From: Candidatus Saccharimonadota bacterium
GTDB taxonomy: Bacteria; Patescibacteriota; Saccharimonadia; Saccharimonadales; Saccharimonadaceae
Direction: 5' to 3'
NCBI GenBank assembly: GCA_017433765.1
Contig: JAFRGO010000005.1
Coordinates: 1 to 64,000, forward strand
Length of the DNA: 64,000 nt
Positions within the stretch are counted from its first letter, which is position 1. Each line of letters opens with the position of its first letter. The notes below the pieces were generated by a model. The model worked only from the letters and a program-made list of their open reading frames with translations, had not been told where the DNA came from and searched no databases. A program made the translations under genes and the position numbers. Of this stretch, positions 15,662-24,377 are shown one piece after another.

Positions 15662-16249
15662 TTAGGATAAAACAATAAAGAAGATGGCGCCGAGGGCGAG
15701 AATGGCGATGGCAAGGAGGGCGATGAGGACGAGACGGGTGGTGTTGGCCTTTTTCGGGGCGGGAGCGGGAGTTTCGACAGGGGTCGGGGCGGGCTGGACG
15801 GGGGCCTCGGAGACGCCAGCGTTGACGAAGTTGGTCTCGATGGAGGGGGTGGGCTCGGGGGCAGGAGCGCTCGGCTCAGAGGCAGGGGCAAGAGGTGGAA
15901 ATTCGGGTTCGGGAGGCAAAGGAGGCTCACTAGAGGCCACAGGAGCCTCGCTGGCGGACGGAGAGGCGGGAGTGGGGTCAGAGGGCGCCGCGGCCGGAGC
16001 GGGGGCTTCTAGGGGCGCTGAGGAGGCCTCGACAGGAGGCTCCGCAGGGGTGTCAACAGGGGTAGCCTCGGGGGCGGGCTCGATGGGGGTGGCAGAGGCG
16101 GAGGGGTCAACAGGGGAGGCGACAGGGGCCGCCGGCTCGGGAGCGGTGAGATCGGGAGCGGGGGCCTCAACAGGGGTAGCCTCGGGGACGGGCTCTGGAG
16201 TGGGAGCCGGGGTGGCTTCTGGGGTGGGGTTGGTGTCGCTTGGATTCAT
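15662..16249 (-). CDS. Pro/Ala-rich tail-anchored membrane protein
   Basis: A 195-residue protein whose first ~160 residues are low-complexity Pro, Ala, Glu, Thr and Val in repeating phrases such as TPVE and APAPE, followed by a basic KKANTTR and one hydrophobic segment (about 173-193) at the very C-terminus. This is a tail-anchored layout with a long flexible arm, its side of the membrane uncertain. Function is unknown. The reading frame is supported by the membrane anchor and by codon phase; the GC-rich opposite strand also looks open, which is an artefact of the repeats. It lies just upstream of metG. Confidence 0.65.
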   Translation of the reverse strand: MNPSDTNPTPEATPAPTPEPVPEATPVEAPAPDLTAPEPAAPVASPVDPSASATPIEPAPEATPVDTPAEPPVEASSAPLEAPAPAAAPSDPTPASPSASEAPVASSEPPLPPEPEFPPLAPASEPSAPAPEPTPSIETNFVNAGVSEAPVQPAPTPVETPAPAPKKANTTRLVLIALLAIAILALGAIFFIVLS

Positions 16250-16297
16250 AATTCCTCCATTAAAAATAATAAAAATAGTGTGTTCGTTAAGATAATT

Positions 16298-17065
16298 CTA
16301 AAACTTTTTGGCTAAAATCGCAAGAGTTTTCCAATCGTCGAGAGAGAGGTCCTCGGGACGGGCGTTCGGAGAGAGATTTGCCGTCTGGAGCCATTCTAAG
16401 GCCTTCTCGCGCGAGATAGCCTCGGAGCGCACTAGGTTGGCAGTCAATTTCTTGCGGGGCATCTGGAAGGCTCTGCGCGCGAAAGCGAGGATTTCCGGCT
16501 CTACGAGGGGAGTTGCGCGGGGGACAAAGGAGATGATTTCGCTATCGATCTCTGGAGGAGGCGTGAAAAGGCTACGTTCGACGAGATCGCCGAGGGTGAC
16601 GGTGGCGTAATTTTCGCAAAAGAGGGCGAGAGGGGAGTTTTTCGTGCCGCTTTTTGCGATACGGTCGGCGACCTCTTTCTGGATGAGGAGGGTGATTTTC
16701 TCGGGCTTGGGGTCGGCGAGGAGGAGTTTTTCGATGATGGGGGAGGTGATGTAGTAGGGGATGTTGGCGGCGACAGAGTAGGGGGCGGGGACGGTGGAGA
16801 GGTCGAAGGTGAGGAAGTCGGCGGTGATGACGGTCAGGTTCTTCCCTGGGAAGGAGGCGGGGAGTTTGCGCGCGAGGTCGGCGTCAAACTCGACAGAGAT
16901 GACCTCTGGATAGACGCGGAGGAGGGCGGAGGTGAGGGTACCGAGACCGGGGCCGATTTCGAGACAGCGGGCCTGCGTCGTGCCTTCGGCGGAGAGGGCG
17001 GCGATTTCATCGAGAATGAAGCGGTCTTTGAGCCAATGCTGGCCGAGGGATTTCTTATTCTTCAT
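16298..17065 (-). CDS. rsmA: 16S rRNA dimethyladenosine transferase
   Basis: A 255-residue KsgA-type enzyme that dimethylates two adjacent adenosines near the 3' end of 16S rRNA during small-subunit assembly. The start is MKNKKSLGQHWLKD, the family's N-terminal signature. The SAM motif is CLEIGPGLGTLT, and the catalytic NIPYYITSPII follows near residue 100. A longer frame upstream is not credible because it runs antisense-like through the preceding gene. The ATG at 17065 lies just past the stop of the YabE-like gene, and yabE-ksgA adjacency is a known arrangement in Firmicutes. Confidence 0.95.
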   Translation of the reverse strand: MKNKKSLGQHWLKDRFILDEIAALSAEGTTQARCLEIGPGLGTLTSALLRVYPEVISVEFDADLARKLPASFPGKNLTVITADFLTFDLSTVPAPYSVAANIPYYITSPIIEKLLLADPKPEKITLLIQKEVADRIAKSGTKNSPLALFCENYATVTLGDLVERSLFTPPPEIDSEIISFVPRATPLVEPEILAFARRAFQMPRKKLTANLVRSEAISREKALEWLQTANLSPNARPEDLSLDDWKTLAILAKKF

Positions 17066-17066
17066 C

Positions 17067-18164
17067 TTATACTCCGTTAGGGTTAGTCCAGTCGGTCGCG
17101 AGGTCGAACTGTTCAGGATTGGTGGTGGCGAAGGTGCCGGTGTCGTAAACTTTGCCTGGGCCAAGAGAGGTTGAAACGACGGAACAGAGGGGGTAGCGGT
17201 CGAGGTTGGCAGCGACGAGGACATAGCCTTCGTGGTCAACCTTCACGCCGTCGGCGCGGACGGAGTAGGTGCCGTCGCCACAGCCGTCACGGAGGCGGTA
17301 GCGCATGACGAGGCCCATGGGGAGGTCGTAGTAGGTTTCTTGGCGCTCGATGATGGAGCCGTCGGGCCGAGTTACGGTGTAGCGGTTGCGGCCCATAGAG
17401 GCGGTCAAGGGGTGCATTTCGATGGGGTCGGCGCCGATTTTTACGATGCGGGTGACGGGCTCGCGGGTGATGGTCTCGGAGACGAGCTCGCGAGAGACCT
17501 CAAAGCCGTTCTTCGTCTTGACCTTGTAAACCAGGGTTTTTTCACCGTCTTCGCCGAGCTGGACGACGGAGGATTTACCGGAGCCAAGAGAGAAATCTTT
17601 TTCGCTAATCTCGGTAAAGGGGATTTTTTCGGTGAGCGTAAGGGTAGCGCCTTCGCCGCGAATCACCTCGAAGACCGAGGCGGCGCCGAATTCGAGGAAT
17701 TGGGCGTTTAGGAGGGGTTGGACGGAGTCGCCGTCGTAGATGGTGAGGCCGGCCTCGGTGGCGATGGTCTTGGGGTCGTAGGAGCTGGTCATCAGATAGC
17801 GACTGGCGAGGCCGTCGATGACGACGGCGGGGCGAGAGCGGTAGATGTTGATGAAGAAGTTGTCGGCGTTGATGGCGGAGTCGAGAGAAGGTTCGACAGT
17901 ATCGGTGGCGGAGACGAGGATTTTCGCTCGAGAGAGAACCTCGGCGACGGTGGGAGCGTCGGTTTTGACGGTCAGCTTTTCCCCGCTGTCGTAAATCGTG
18001 ACGTGGCGGAAGTCGGGGTAGTCGGAGATGTCGGAATCGTCAGAACTTTCTTCCGCGGTCGCAAGCGAAATCACCCCTGGAAGACCAAAAAAGAGGCCGA
18101 CAAGAAGCAGGACAAAAATCGAGCCAGCAATAATCAGGAGAGACTGGTTGGATTGGAGTCTCAT
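17067..18164 (-). CDS. YabE-like surface protein: DUF348, G5 and 3D domains
   Basis: A 365-residue exported protein. Residues about 8-35 form a signal or anchor helix. Two ubiquitin-like DUF348 units follow (HVTIYDSGEKLTVKTDAPTVAEVL is the clearest), then a G5-like strand-rich region (ISRELVSETITREPVTRIVKIG) and a C-terminal 3D-type double-psi barrel (YVLVAANLDRYPLCSVVSTSLGPGKVYDTG). Related proteins (YabE, resuscitation factors) act on peptidoglycan; a cell-wall role is inferred. The expected C-terminal Asp motif of the 3D domain is only partly conserved. The ATG at 18164 is eight bases from a TATAAT box and lacks a ribosome site. Confidence 0.78.
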   Translation of the reverse strand: MRLQSNQSLLIIAGSIFVLLLVGLFFGLPGVISLATAEESSDDSDISDYPDFRHVTIYDSGEKLTVKTDAPTVAEVLSRAKILVSATDTVEPSLDSAINADNFFINIYRSRPAVVIDGLASRYLMTSSYDPKTIATEAGLTIYDGDSVQPLLNAQFLEFGAASVFEVIRGEGATLTLTEKIPFTEISEKDFSLGSGKSSVVQLGEDGEKTLVYKVKTKNGFEVSRELVSETITREPVTRIVKIGADPIEMHPLTASMGRNRYTVTRPDGSIIERQETYYDLPMGLVMRYRLRDGCGDGTYSVRADGVKVDHEGYVLVAANLDRYPLCSVVSTSLGPGKVYDTGTFATTNPEQFDLATDWTNPNGV

Positions 18165-18190
18165 ATAGGGAAATTATAGCATAAAAAGGC

Positions 18191-19555
18191 TTATTGCGCT
18201 AGCGATTCGTACCAGAGGCGGAGCTCTTCGACGATGAAGTCGTTGGCGGGGTCTTTCGCGAGTTCTTCGAGACCGGCGAGGAAGGCGGGCTCTTGGCGCT
18301 TCAAACGGGCGACGCGGTATGCTTCCCATTTCTGCGCCTCGGACTCGTCGAGGGAGGAGGGGAAGTTTTTCGCCTTGTAGTGGAGGAGAAGCTCGGGGAG
18401 GCGCTCGTCAACGAAATTGGGGTGGAAATCGGCGAGGGAGTTGGCGTCGGCGTTGCGGACGGCGTTGAGGCGGACTTTGTCGGAATCGGGAGTGAAGCTG
18501 TCGTAGAGGGCGGACTCGGGGTCGGGAGCGGGCGGAAATTCGGTGCGGTGCTCGAACTGGGTGCGCATTTGCTCGGCGAAATCGGGGTGGAGATAGAGAG
18601 AGGCGAGGTTGTCGTCAATTTGCTGTTTCGATAGAGAAATCTTCGCCCAGCCATCGAGAGCGTCGAGGACGCCAAGAGGAGCGACGGCGGGGCATTTGTT
18701 GTAGGCGAGTTCCTTTACGATGGGATAAAACTTATCTCGACCCTCTTCGTCGGGGAGGGCGAGGAGGTCGTCGAGCTTGTAACGAAGGTCGAAGACGAGG
18801 AGGTTGCCGTTGCGCCCCGGGGCGAGGGGGTAGCAGACGGTGGTGTGATTGAACTCGCTCGGGTAGCGACCAGAGGCATAGACGAAGGGCTTGGGCTGGT
18901 CGAGGTTGATGAGTTTTTTCACGGAGCGTTTGTCGCGGATAGAGAAGAGATAGTCGTAGAGGCGGGGTTGCTTTTCCTTAATCAAGCGGGTGACGTCGAT
19001 GAGGGCGTTGACGTCGGAGAGAGCGTCGTGGGCGGACTCGTGGGAGATGCCGTTAAGTTTGGTGATCAGTTCGAGGCGGTTGGTAGGTTTGCCATCAGGG
19101 CGAGTGGGCCAGTTGATGCCCTCGGGACGGAGGGCGCGGGTGAGGCGGACGACGTCGAGAAGGTCCCAGCGGGAACGGCCGTCGGCCCATTGCCATTCGT
19201 AGGGGTCGAAAAAGTTGCGCCAGAAGGTGTGGCGCATAAATTCGTCGTCGAAGCGGACGGAGTTGTAGCCGGTGGCGATGGTGCCTGGGGTGAAAATCTC
19301 GTCCATGACGTAGTGGCAAAACTCGGCTTCGGTCAGGCCGTCGGACTGGGTGGATTGGGGGGTGATTTTCGTGACGGCGATGGCGCCCGGAGAAGGGAGG
19401 GTGTCGTTGGCGGTCTTGAGCAGCAAATTAACGGGGTCGCCGAGGGGGCGGAGGTGCATATCGGTGCGCTGGCCGGCGAATTGCATAATGCGATCCTCGC
19501 GCGGGGAGAGGCCAGAGGTCTCGAGGTCGTAAAAGAAGAAAGTTGGGGTCGCCAT
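18191..19555 (-). CDS. sbcB: Exodeoxyribonuclease I
   Basis: A 454-residue 3'-5' single-strand DNA exonuclease of the DEDDh type. Exo I is FFFYDLETSGLSPRED (Asp and Glu metal ligands), Exo II lies at GYNSVRFDDEFMRHTF, and Exo III is HESAHDALSDVNALIDV with His and Asp. The C-terminal part matches the ExoI-specific domains rather than a proofreading subunit. It acts in recombination and mismatch repair. The start ATG at 19555 is exactly six bases from a minus-strand TATAAT, so the transcript is leaderless. It is separated from recO by only 12 bases but has its own promoter. Confidence 0.92.
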   Translation of the reverse strand: MATPTFFFYDLETSGLSPREDRIMQFAGQRTDMHLRPLGDPVNLLLKTANDTLPSPGAIAVTKITPQSTQSDGLTEAEFCHYVMDEIFTPGTIATGYNSVRFDDEFMRHTFWRNFFDPYEWQWADGRSRWDLLDVVRLTRALRPEGINWPTRPDGKPTNRLELITKLNGISHESAHDALSDVNALIDVTRLIKEKQPRLYDYLFSIRDKRSVKKLINLDQPKPFVYASGRYPSEFNHTTVCYPLAPGRNGNLLVFDLRYKLDDLLALPDEEGRDKFYPIVKELAYNKCPAVAPLGVLDALDGWAKISLSKQQIDDNLASLYLHPDFAEQMRTQFEHRTEFPPAPDPESALYDSFTPDSDKVRLNAVRNADANSLADFHPNFVDERLPELLLHYKAKNFPSSLDESEAQKWEAYRVARLKRQEPAFLAGLEELAKDPANDFIVEELRLWYESLAQ

Positions 19556-19567
19556 AGGCTAATTATA

Positions 19568-20245
19568 TCATAGATTGTTAACGGATTTGGCGATGAAGGT
19601 GGTGGAGGGGAGGAGTTTTTTGTAATCTTTCAACTTCGCGACGCTAGAGAGAGAGGAGGCGAGCATGTAGCGCATGAGTTTGATTTCGTTGACGCCGATG
19701 AAGCCGCCCATCTGGGGGCGGAGGGCCTGTTCGCGGGCGTCCCAGACGTAGGTCATATCAGGGGCGAGGGCGCGACCGGTGGTGTCGCGGAGGAGGTTGA
19801 TGTCTTCGCCACCGATGCGAGCGAAGTTGAAGAGGAACCAAGTTTCGACGAGGGCGAGGTCGGTGCCGGAGTTGATGGCGCGGAGGGACTCGAGGACGAG
19901 GTCGAAATAGCCTGGGCCTTCGGCGAATTCGGCGACTTTGGAAACTTTCTTTAAGAGGGAGGAGGCGAGCTCGAGCTTCTCGATGTGGACAGGGATTTGG
20001 TTGTAGTATTCGAGCATACGGGCGGAGGTGAGGATGCCGAGGTTGGCGTTGGGGTTCTCGTGGTAGGTGATTTCGCTCAAGGTGAAAAGTTCGATGCCGC
20101 CGGCGAGTTTGGACTTTTCTTTGCGGACACCTTTGGCGAGGACAGAGACGGCGCCGTTCTCGGTCAGGAGGTTCAGAATCCGGTCGGATTCGCCGATGTT
20201 GGTGCGACGGAGAACGAAAGTTTTAGTGCGTATATCGGTGGACAT
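19568..20245 (-). CDS. recO: DNA repair protein RecO
   Basis: A 225-residue RecO, which loads RecA on SSB-coated gaps together with RecR. The N-terminal OB fold begins with TKTFVLRRTNIGESDRILNLLTENGAV and KGVRKEKSKLAGGIELFT, both diagnostic. The rest is the helical domain; the Cys zinc motif of some RecO proteins is absent. Its first 23 bases overlap the end of the response-regulator gene in another frame, so it is the last gene of the kinase-regulator-recO operon, an uncommon partnership. Confidence 0.9.
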   Translation of the reverse strand: MSTDIRTKTFVLRRTNIGESDRILNLLTENGAVSVLAKGVRKEKSKLAGGIELFTLSEITYHENPNANLGILTSARMLEYYNQIPVHIEKLELASSLLKKVSKVAEFAEGPGYFDLVLESLRAINSGTDLALVETWFLFNFARIGGEDINLLRDTTGRALAPDMTYVWDAREQALRPQMGGFIGVNEIKLMRYMLASSLSSVAKLKDYKKLLPSTTFIAKSVNNL

Positions 20246-20591
20246 AGTAGAGAACCTCCTTTGGGGTTAGTGTATCTTTGGCGAGGCAGGCGACGACGCC
20301 GTAGGCGGAGAGGTCGCGGTTTCGTAAGTCGAGAGAGCTGACGATGACGATAGGGATCGCGGCGGTGTCGGGGTAGGAGACGAGTTCGTTGAGGAGGGTG
20401 AAGCCGTCGGGGCCGGTCAGGAGGACGTCGAGGAAAATCAGGTCGGGGAGGGGGGAGTCGAGGTGGTTGATGACGTCGATGATGTTGGAGAAGATGGCGG
20501 TCTGGGCGGGGGAGCAGTAGGAGGCGAGGCAGCGAGCGAAGGAATCGTCGTCTTCGATGATGTAGATGAGGGGGATTTTGGGACTACTCAT
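20223..20591 (-). CDS. Response regulator, receiver domain only
   Basis: A 122-residue single receiver domain. Acidic pocket residues are EDDD (13-16), the phosphorylated Asp is Asp55 in LIFLDVLL, the conserved Ser lies in VIVSSLD and the Lys in CLAKDTL. There is no output domain, so it works through protein contacts or phosphate transfer. It overlaps the kinase gene upstream by four bases and recO downstream by 23 bases, so the three are co-transcribed and co-translated. Confidence 0.88.
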   Translation of the reverse strand: MSSPKIPLIYIIEDDDSFARCLASYCSPAQTAIFSNIIDVINHLDSPLPDLIFLDVLLTGPDGFTLLNELVSYPDTAAIPIVIVSSLDLRNRDLSAYGVVACLAKDTLTPKEVLYYVHRYTH

Positions 20592-21274
20592 GCAAATAAA
20601 CTCACTTGTCTAGAGACGGGAAAATCGACGAAAAAGCTGGTGCCGTCGCGGTGACGAATCGCGCCGACATGGCAGTGCATATAGCGGGAAAAACGAGAGG
20701 CGATAAAGAGGCCGAGGCCGGAGGAACCTGGGCGCATGGCGATGGAGGTCGGGCGTTCGAGCCAGCCGCGTTTCATTTCGCGCCAGACGTCGGCGGGGAG
20801 GGCGGGGCCGTAGTCGCGAACAGAGAAGCGGACGCCGCCTTTGTAGTCTTTCACGACGAGCTCGGAGAGGGTCTCCTCGGTGGAATAGTGCATGGCGTTG
20901 AGGCAGAAATTATAGACGACAGAGTAGAGGAGTTCGCGGTTGGCGAGGACGAGGCGGGAGTGGTTGGAATATTTCTTCTGGAGGTCGCGGTTGTTGTAGC
21001 GGAAGAGATAGGCAAGCTCGGAGGTGACTTCGTCGCAGACGCCACGAATCGAGACGGGTTCGAGAGCGAAGAGGCCGTCCTCGAGGCGGGCGATTTTGGT
21101 GAGGTCGTTGACTTGGCGCAGAGCGCGGTCGGAGACGGAAATCATTTCGTCGCGAATACCGGCTCGGCCCTGTTCATCAGCGTAGTCGAGGGAAAAAGCG
21201 AGCTGGCGCAGGAGCGAAAGAGGCGCCTTCAGGTCATGCGCAGCGACAAGAATACCGTTTACCTCACTTTCCAT
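20588..21274 (-). CDS. Soluble histidine kinase
   Basis: A 228-residue kinase without membrane or sensory domain. The H-box is VAAHDLKAPLSLLRQ with phospho-acceptor His13. The N-box is VYNFCLNAMHYS, and the G2 box is SGLGLFIASRF. The G1 box VRDYGPALP lacks the second Gly of the usual DxGxG, so ATP binding may be atypical. The start ATG at 21274 is six bases from TATAAT, giving a leaderless operon kinase-regulator-recO. With no sensor part it probably receives its signal from a partner protein. Confidence 0.85.
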   Translation of the reverse strand: MESEVNGILVAAHDLKAPLSLLRQLAFSLDYADEQGRAGIRDEMISVSDRALRQVNDLTKIARLEDGLFALEPVSIRGVCDEVTSELAYLFRYNNRDLQKKYSNHSRLVLANRELLYSVVYNFCLNAMHYSTEETLSELVVKDYKGGVRFSVRDYGPALPADVWREMKRGWLERPTSIAMRPGSSGLGLFIASRFSRYMHCHVGAIRHRDGTSFFVDFPVSRQVSLFA

Positions 21275-21297
21275 GGGGTAATTATAGCACAGAGAAA

Positions 21298-22083
21298 TTA
21301 GTTATTGAAAGTCAAAACGGAAAGAATGCGATCGAAATCGGCGCCGAAAACGTAGGTGGAGTCGGTCTGGAGGATGACGGTCTTGTCGCGGATGGCGAAG
21401 ATGGCGACCGCGCCGTGGTTGTCGGAGGGGAGAGTACCACGGTAAACGTTGGCGGTGGATTTGCCGCCGTTGATGGAGACGACGGACATTTTCATATCGC
21501 CGCGGTCAACGAGGCTGTCGTAGGAGGAGATGTTGCGCTCGAAGGTGTTGCTATTGATATCGACACGGAGGGCGAAGACGGCATCGCTAGAGACGGGGCC
21601 GACGGCGGAGGGATTGAGATAGGCGGTATAGTTGCCGCCGCTAGAGGCGTCACGTTCGACGTAGAGTGACCAAGTGCGGGGGTAGGAGAAGCTGAGGTTG
21701 CCGTAGTTCTCGGGGCCGGAGAAGGTAGAATAAGGGGTCTTTTCCCGCTCGGCGAATTCATCCTCGAGGCGGGTGGCCTCTTCGTTGACGGCGACGGCGA
21801 CGGCGGACTTAATCTGGCTCTCGACGTCGGCGGAGGCGTCGGACCATTTCGTGAACATCCAGATAAAGAGGCCGATGAAGGCGACAGAAACGAGGGAGAG
21901 GACGACGATAAGGATGGTCTTCACGGGGCTCTCTTTCGAGAAGGTCGGGAGAGTCGGCGCGGGCTGGGTCGGAGCGACGACGGAGGGGGAGTTGGCGGGG
22001 GCGGAGTAGCCGTTGGAGTAGAGATTCGGCGCGGGGGAGTAGCTAGGGTTGACGGGGCGAGAAGAATAGCGATTTGGATTCAT
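21298..22083 (-). CDS. Membrane-anchored protein with PsbP-like external domain
   Basis: A 261-residue protein: a Pro/Ser/Tyr-rich cytoplasmic N-terminus of about 50 residues, one membrane helix (KTILIVVLSLVSVAFIGLFIWMF, described as residues about 55-77), a short helical linker, and a C-terminal beta-rich domain starting near LSFSYPRTWSLYVE that resembles PsbP/DUF1795-type lipid or surface domains (weak, by eye). The ATG at 22083 lies six bases from TATAAT and shares its intergenic region with the divergent xseA. The longer frame upstream would cross the promoter. Function unknown. Confidence 0.65.
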   Translation of the reverse strand: MNPNRYSSRPVNPSYSPAPNLYSNGYSAPANSPSVVAPTQPAPTLPTFSKESPVKTILIVVLSLVSVAFIGLFIWMFTKWSDASADVESQIKSAVAVAVNEEATRLEDEFAEREKTPYSTFSGPENYGNLSFSYPRTWSLYVERDASSGGNYTAYLNPSAVGPVSSDAVFALRVDINSNTFERNISSYDSLVDRGDMKMSVVSINGGKSTANVYRGTLPSDNHGAVAIFAIRDKTVILQTDSTYVFGADFDRILSVLTFNN

Positions 22084-22119
22084 AAGCTCATTATAACAGT
22101 TTTGTGTTAAAATAGCTAC

Positions 22120-23214
22120 ATGGAAAACGAAGTGAGGTTGACAGTTAGCGATTTTAATGCAGTAGTAAACCAAAATCTGGAGTATGCCTACACGGGGGTG
22201 ACGGTGGTGGGCGAGGTGGCGGAATATAAGACGAGCCAGGGGAAGTGGGTGTTTTTTAACCTGAAGGACGAGAGGGCAACGATAAGTTGTTTTCTGCCTA
22301 TCTTTCAGCTACGGATGGCGCTAGAGGACGGAATGAAGGTGGCGGTCAAGGGGACGCCGAAGTTGACGAACTGGGGGAGATTTTCTTTCACGGTCACAAA
22401 TATCCAGCCGATAGGCGAGGGGAGTATCAAGAAGTCGTTTGAGCTACTCAAGGCGAAGCTAGAGAAGGAAGGGCTGTTTGCGCCAGAGAAAAAGCGGGCG
22501 ATAGCGAAGGGGGCGGAGAAAATCGGAGTGATTTCGAGTCCAGAGGCGGCGGGCTATGCGGATTTTGTGAAGATTCTAAACGAACGCTGGGGCGGAATGA
22601 AGTTGCAGGTGGCACGGGTGCAGGTGCAGGGGGCGGCGGCGCCAGACCAGATTATACGGGCGCTGGAATATTTCAACCAGCGGAGCGAGGTGGAAGTGAT
22701 CGCGATTCTGCGCGGGGGCGGGTCGAAGGACGACCTGGCGGCGTTTAATGACGAGAAGTTGGCGCGGGCGATTGCGGGGTCGAAGATACCGGTGATTACG
22801 GGGATAGGACACGAAGTCGATACCTCGCTGGCCGACCTGGCGGCGGACGTGGTGGGTTCGACGCCGTCGAACGTGGCGCAGATTTTAACCCGGGACAAGC
22901 GGGAGATAAAAGCGAATATCTACGAGAGGTTTTATGCGCTGGGTGATATAATTTCCGCGAAAATCGAGCAGGAGAAAAATCGCGTTCGGACGCTGACTGC
23001 GGGAGCGGCTAGGGAGATTGTTGTAAAAATTACAACACTTATAGAGAGGGTTTTGGAGAAAAAGCGGGTGATTGAGAGCCTGAATCCGGAGAGAGTGCTA
23101 GAGCAGGGTTATGCGATACTACGGGGGAATATATCACCTGGCGAATATTTACAGATAGAAACGAAAGATAAAATAATCGAAAGTGAGGTGAAAAATGTCA
23201 GAGCAAGAAAGTAG
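22120..23214 (+). CDS. xseA: Exodeoxyribonuclease VII large subunit
   Basis: A 364-residue catalytic subunit of the nuclease that trims single-stranded DNA from both ends. The N-terminal OB fold (VVGEVAEYKTSQGKWVFFNLKDERATISCFLP) and the catalytic domain with GVISSPEAAGYADF, VIAILRGGGSKDDLAAFNDEKLARAI and PVITGIGHEVDTSLADLAADVVGSTPS are diagnostic. It is shorter than the usual 400-450 residues because the helical arm is reduced. The ATG is six bases from a TAAAAT box. One copy of the 17-bp palindrome (23020-23036) is read as IVVKITTL in the helical arm. It overlaps xseB by 20 bases. Confidence 0.95.
   Translation: MENEVRLTVSDFNAVVNQNLEYAYTGVTVVGEVAEYKTSQGKWVFFNLKDERATISCFLPIFQLRMALEDGMKVAVKGTPKLTNWGRFSFTVTNIQPIGEGSIKKSFELLKAKLEKEGLFAPEKKRAIAKGAEKIGVISSPEAAGYADFVKILNERWGGMKLQVARVQVQGAAAPDQIIRALEYFNQRSEVEVIAILRGGGSKDDLAAFNDEKLARAIAGSKIPVITGIGHEVDTSLADLAADVVGSTPSNVAQILTRDKREIKANIYERFYALGDIISAKIEQEKNRVRTLTAGAAREIVVKITTLIERVLEKKRVIESLNPERVLEQGYAILRGNISPGEYLQIETKDKIIESEVKNVRARK
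23020..23036 (-). repeat. 17-bp palindrome, copy 2 (exact)
   Basis: The plus strand reads GTTGTAAAAATTACAAC inside xseA, the exact consensus in reverse orientation. Confidence 0.85.
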
Positions 23215-23404
23215 GGGCATCAACAAGAAGCTCGAGGAGCTGGAGGCGAAGATAAATTGGTTTTATGGGGAGGAGTTTCGGCTGGACGAGGCGACGGCGA
23301 AGTACAAGGAGGCGAAGGGCTTGGCGGAGGAAGTGCTGAAGGATTTGGACGGGCTACAGAACGAGATAAAGGTGCTGGCGGAGGATTTCACGAAGGAGAA
23401 ATAG
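23195..23404 (+). CDS. xseB: Exodeoxyribonuclease VII small subunit
   Basis: A 69-residue helical protein matching XseB in size and pattern (KKLEELEAKINWF, then FRLDEATAKYKEAKGLAEE). Several copies wrap one XseA. The gene overlaps the end of xseA by 20 bases, the usual arrangement, so the two are translated together. No clear terminator follows on the plus strand. Confidence 0.9.
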   Translation: MSEQESRGINKKLEELEAKINWFYGEEFRLDEATAKYKEAKGLAEEVLKDLDGLQNEIKVLAEDFTKEK

Positions 23405-23477
23405 GCGTCTGGGCGGGGTTAAACGTCCTGGGTTGGGGTTTTGGAGCTTTGGAGTTTAGGGTCTGAGGTTTGTTGAA

Positions 23478-23504
23478 ATAAAAATCCCCGACAGAGTCGG
23501 GGGA
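23478..23504 (-). terminator. Terminator after the HD-domain gene
   Basis: CCCCGAC (23486-23492) pairs with GTCGGGG (23496-23502), followed on the minus strand by ATTTTTATTT. Confidence 0.82.
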
Positions 23505-23514
23505 GGGGGAGTTG

Positions 23515-24276
23515 TTAGGTGAGTAAATAGTCGGGAACCTTGCCATAGACGAGGCGGAAGGCTTCGCGGAGGATTTTGACGAAGGGCTGAGCCTCGACGG
23601 GGTAGGACTGGCAGATGTTGTAGAAATTGAGACCCCAGTTGGGGGCGATTTCGGTGGAGCCAGTGACCTCGATGCAGGCGCGGTCCTGGGCGGAGAGGCC
23701 GCCATAGGGGGTGCCGCGAAACTTGGTGTCCTTCACATTGCCGTCGCCGGGGTGGCGGTTCTTGGCATAGACGAGGGCTTGTCCGACAGCCTCGAATTTG
23801 TCACAGAGGTAGAGGACGCGACCGAGCCGTTCGTCTTTGCTATTGAACCCGCCGTAGAGGTCGCGGATACGATGGCGCTGGGCGGTCGGCAGGTTGCGGA
23901 TGAAGCGGGTGTAGGCCGAGGTCTCGAAGAGAATCTTGATGTCCTCGTTTTGGGTGCCGTCGGCGGGGGTGTCGCCGCCCATCACGCCCTCGGGGTAATC
24001 GTGGGTCAGGAGGACGAAGACGGCGATAGGGACAAGCTCGGGGGCAAGCCAGGTGTAGTAATCGGGGAAATGGTAATAGATGAGCAGGAACAGCAGGGCG
24101 GTGGCGGCTTGGTGTTCGAGGATGTTCTCGTCGCGGTTGGTGGGCAGAGGTCGAAAGAGCTCATCGACCGAAAGCTCGGGGACGCCATAGAGCGGGAAAC
24201 CGATGCGACGGACGGTACGACAGTTGTTCTTGTAAGCGAGATATTCTTCGGCGACGTATTTAGCGCGAAAATCCAT
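23515..24276 (-). CDS. HD-domain hydrolase
   Basis: A 253-residue protein with the metal-binding residues of HD phosphohydrolases: His in NILEHQAA, the HD pair and Glu in LLTHDYPEGVMGGDTPAD, and a later Asp in LCDKFEA. The HDYPEG...GD pattern resembles nucleotidase-like HD proteins such as YfbR, so hydrolysis of a nucleotide is plausible, but the substrate is unknown. The start ATG at 24276 follows an AGGAG ribosome site. It is a single-gene unit with its own terminator. Confidence 0.72.
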   Translation of the reverse strand: MDFRAKYVAEEYLAYKNNCRTVRRIGFPLYGVPELSVDELFRPLPTNRDENILEHQAATALLFLLIYYHFPDYYTWLAPELVPIAVFVLLTHDYPEGVMGGDTPADGTQNEDIKILFETSAYTRFIRNLPTAQRHRIRDLYGGFNSKDERLGRVLYLCDKFEAVGQALVYAKNRHPGDGNVKDTKFRGTPYGGLSAQDRACIEVTGSTEIAPNWGLNFYNICQSYPVEAQPFVKILREAFRLVYGKVPDYLLT

Positions 24277-24377
24277 AAAATCAACTCCTTTTAAAGTACT
24301 CCCCCTATCTGGTAGATTGTAGCATAAAAGAGAGAGATTTGATAGGGGTAAAATAGGGGTGGGGCGCGAGGTAGAAC

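Noticed and set aside
13784-15670. A plus-strand open frame of about 628 codons opposite metG and thyA
   Set aside because: It is a shadow of high-GC coding on the other strand: Gly/Val/Glu-rich without any domain, while the minus strand encodes clear ThyA and MetG.
15776-16170. Repeated ACAGGGGT words as a Chi- or uptake-like signal
   Set aside because: Most copies lie in the Pro-rich gene and reflect TPVE/TPVD codons; the few others are too scattered to support a signal.
15662-16295. A plus-strand Ala/Gly-rich gene opposite the Pro-rich protein
   Set aside because: The minus strand has a membrane anchor and joins the metG gene cluster; the plus-strand frame is only the mirror of Pro/Ala codons.
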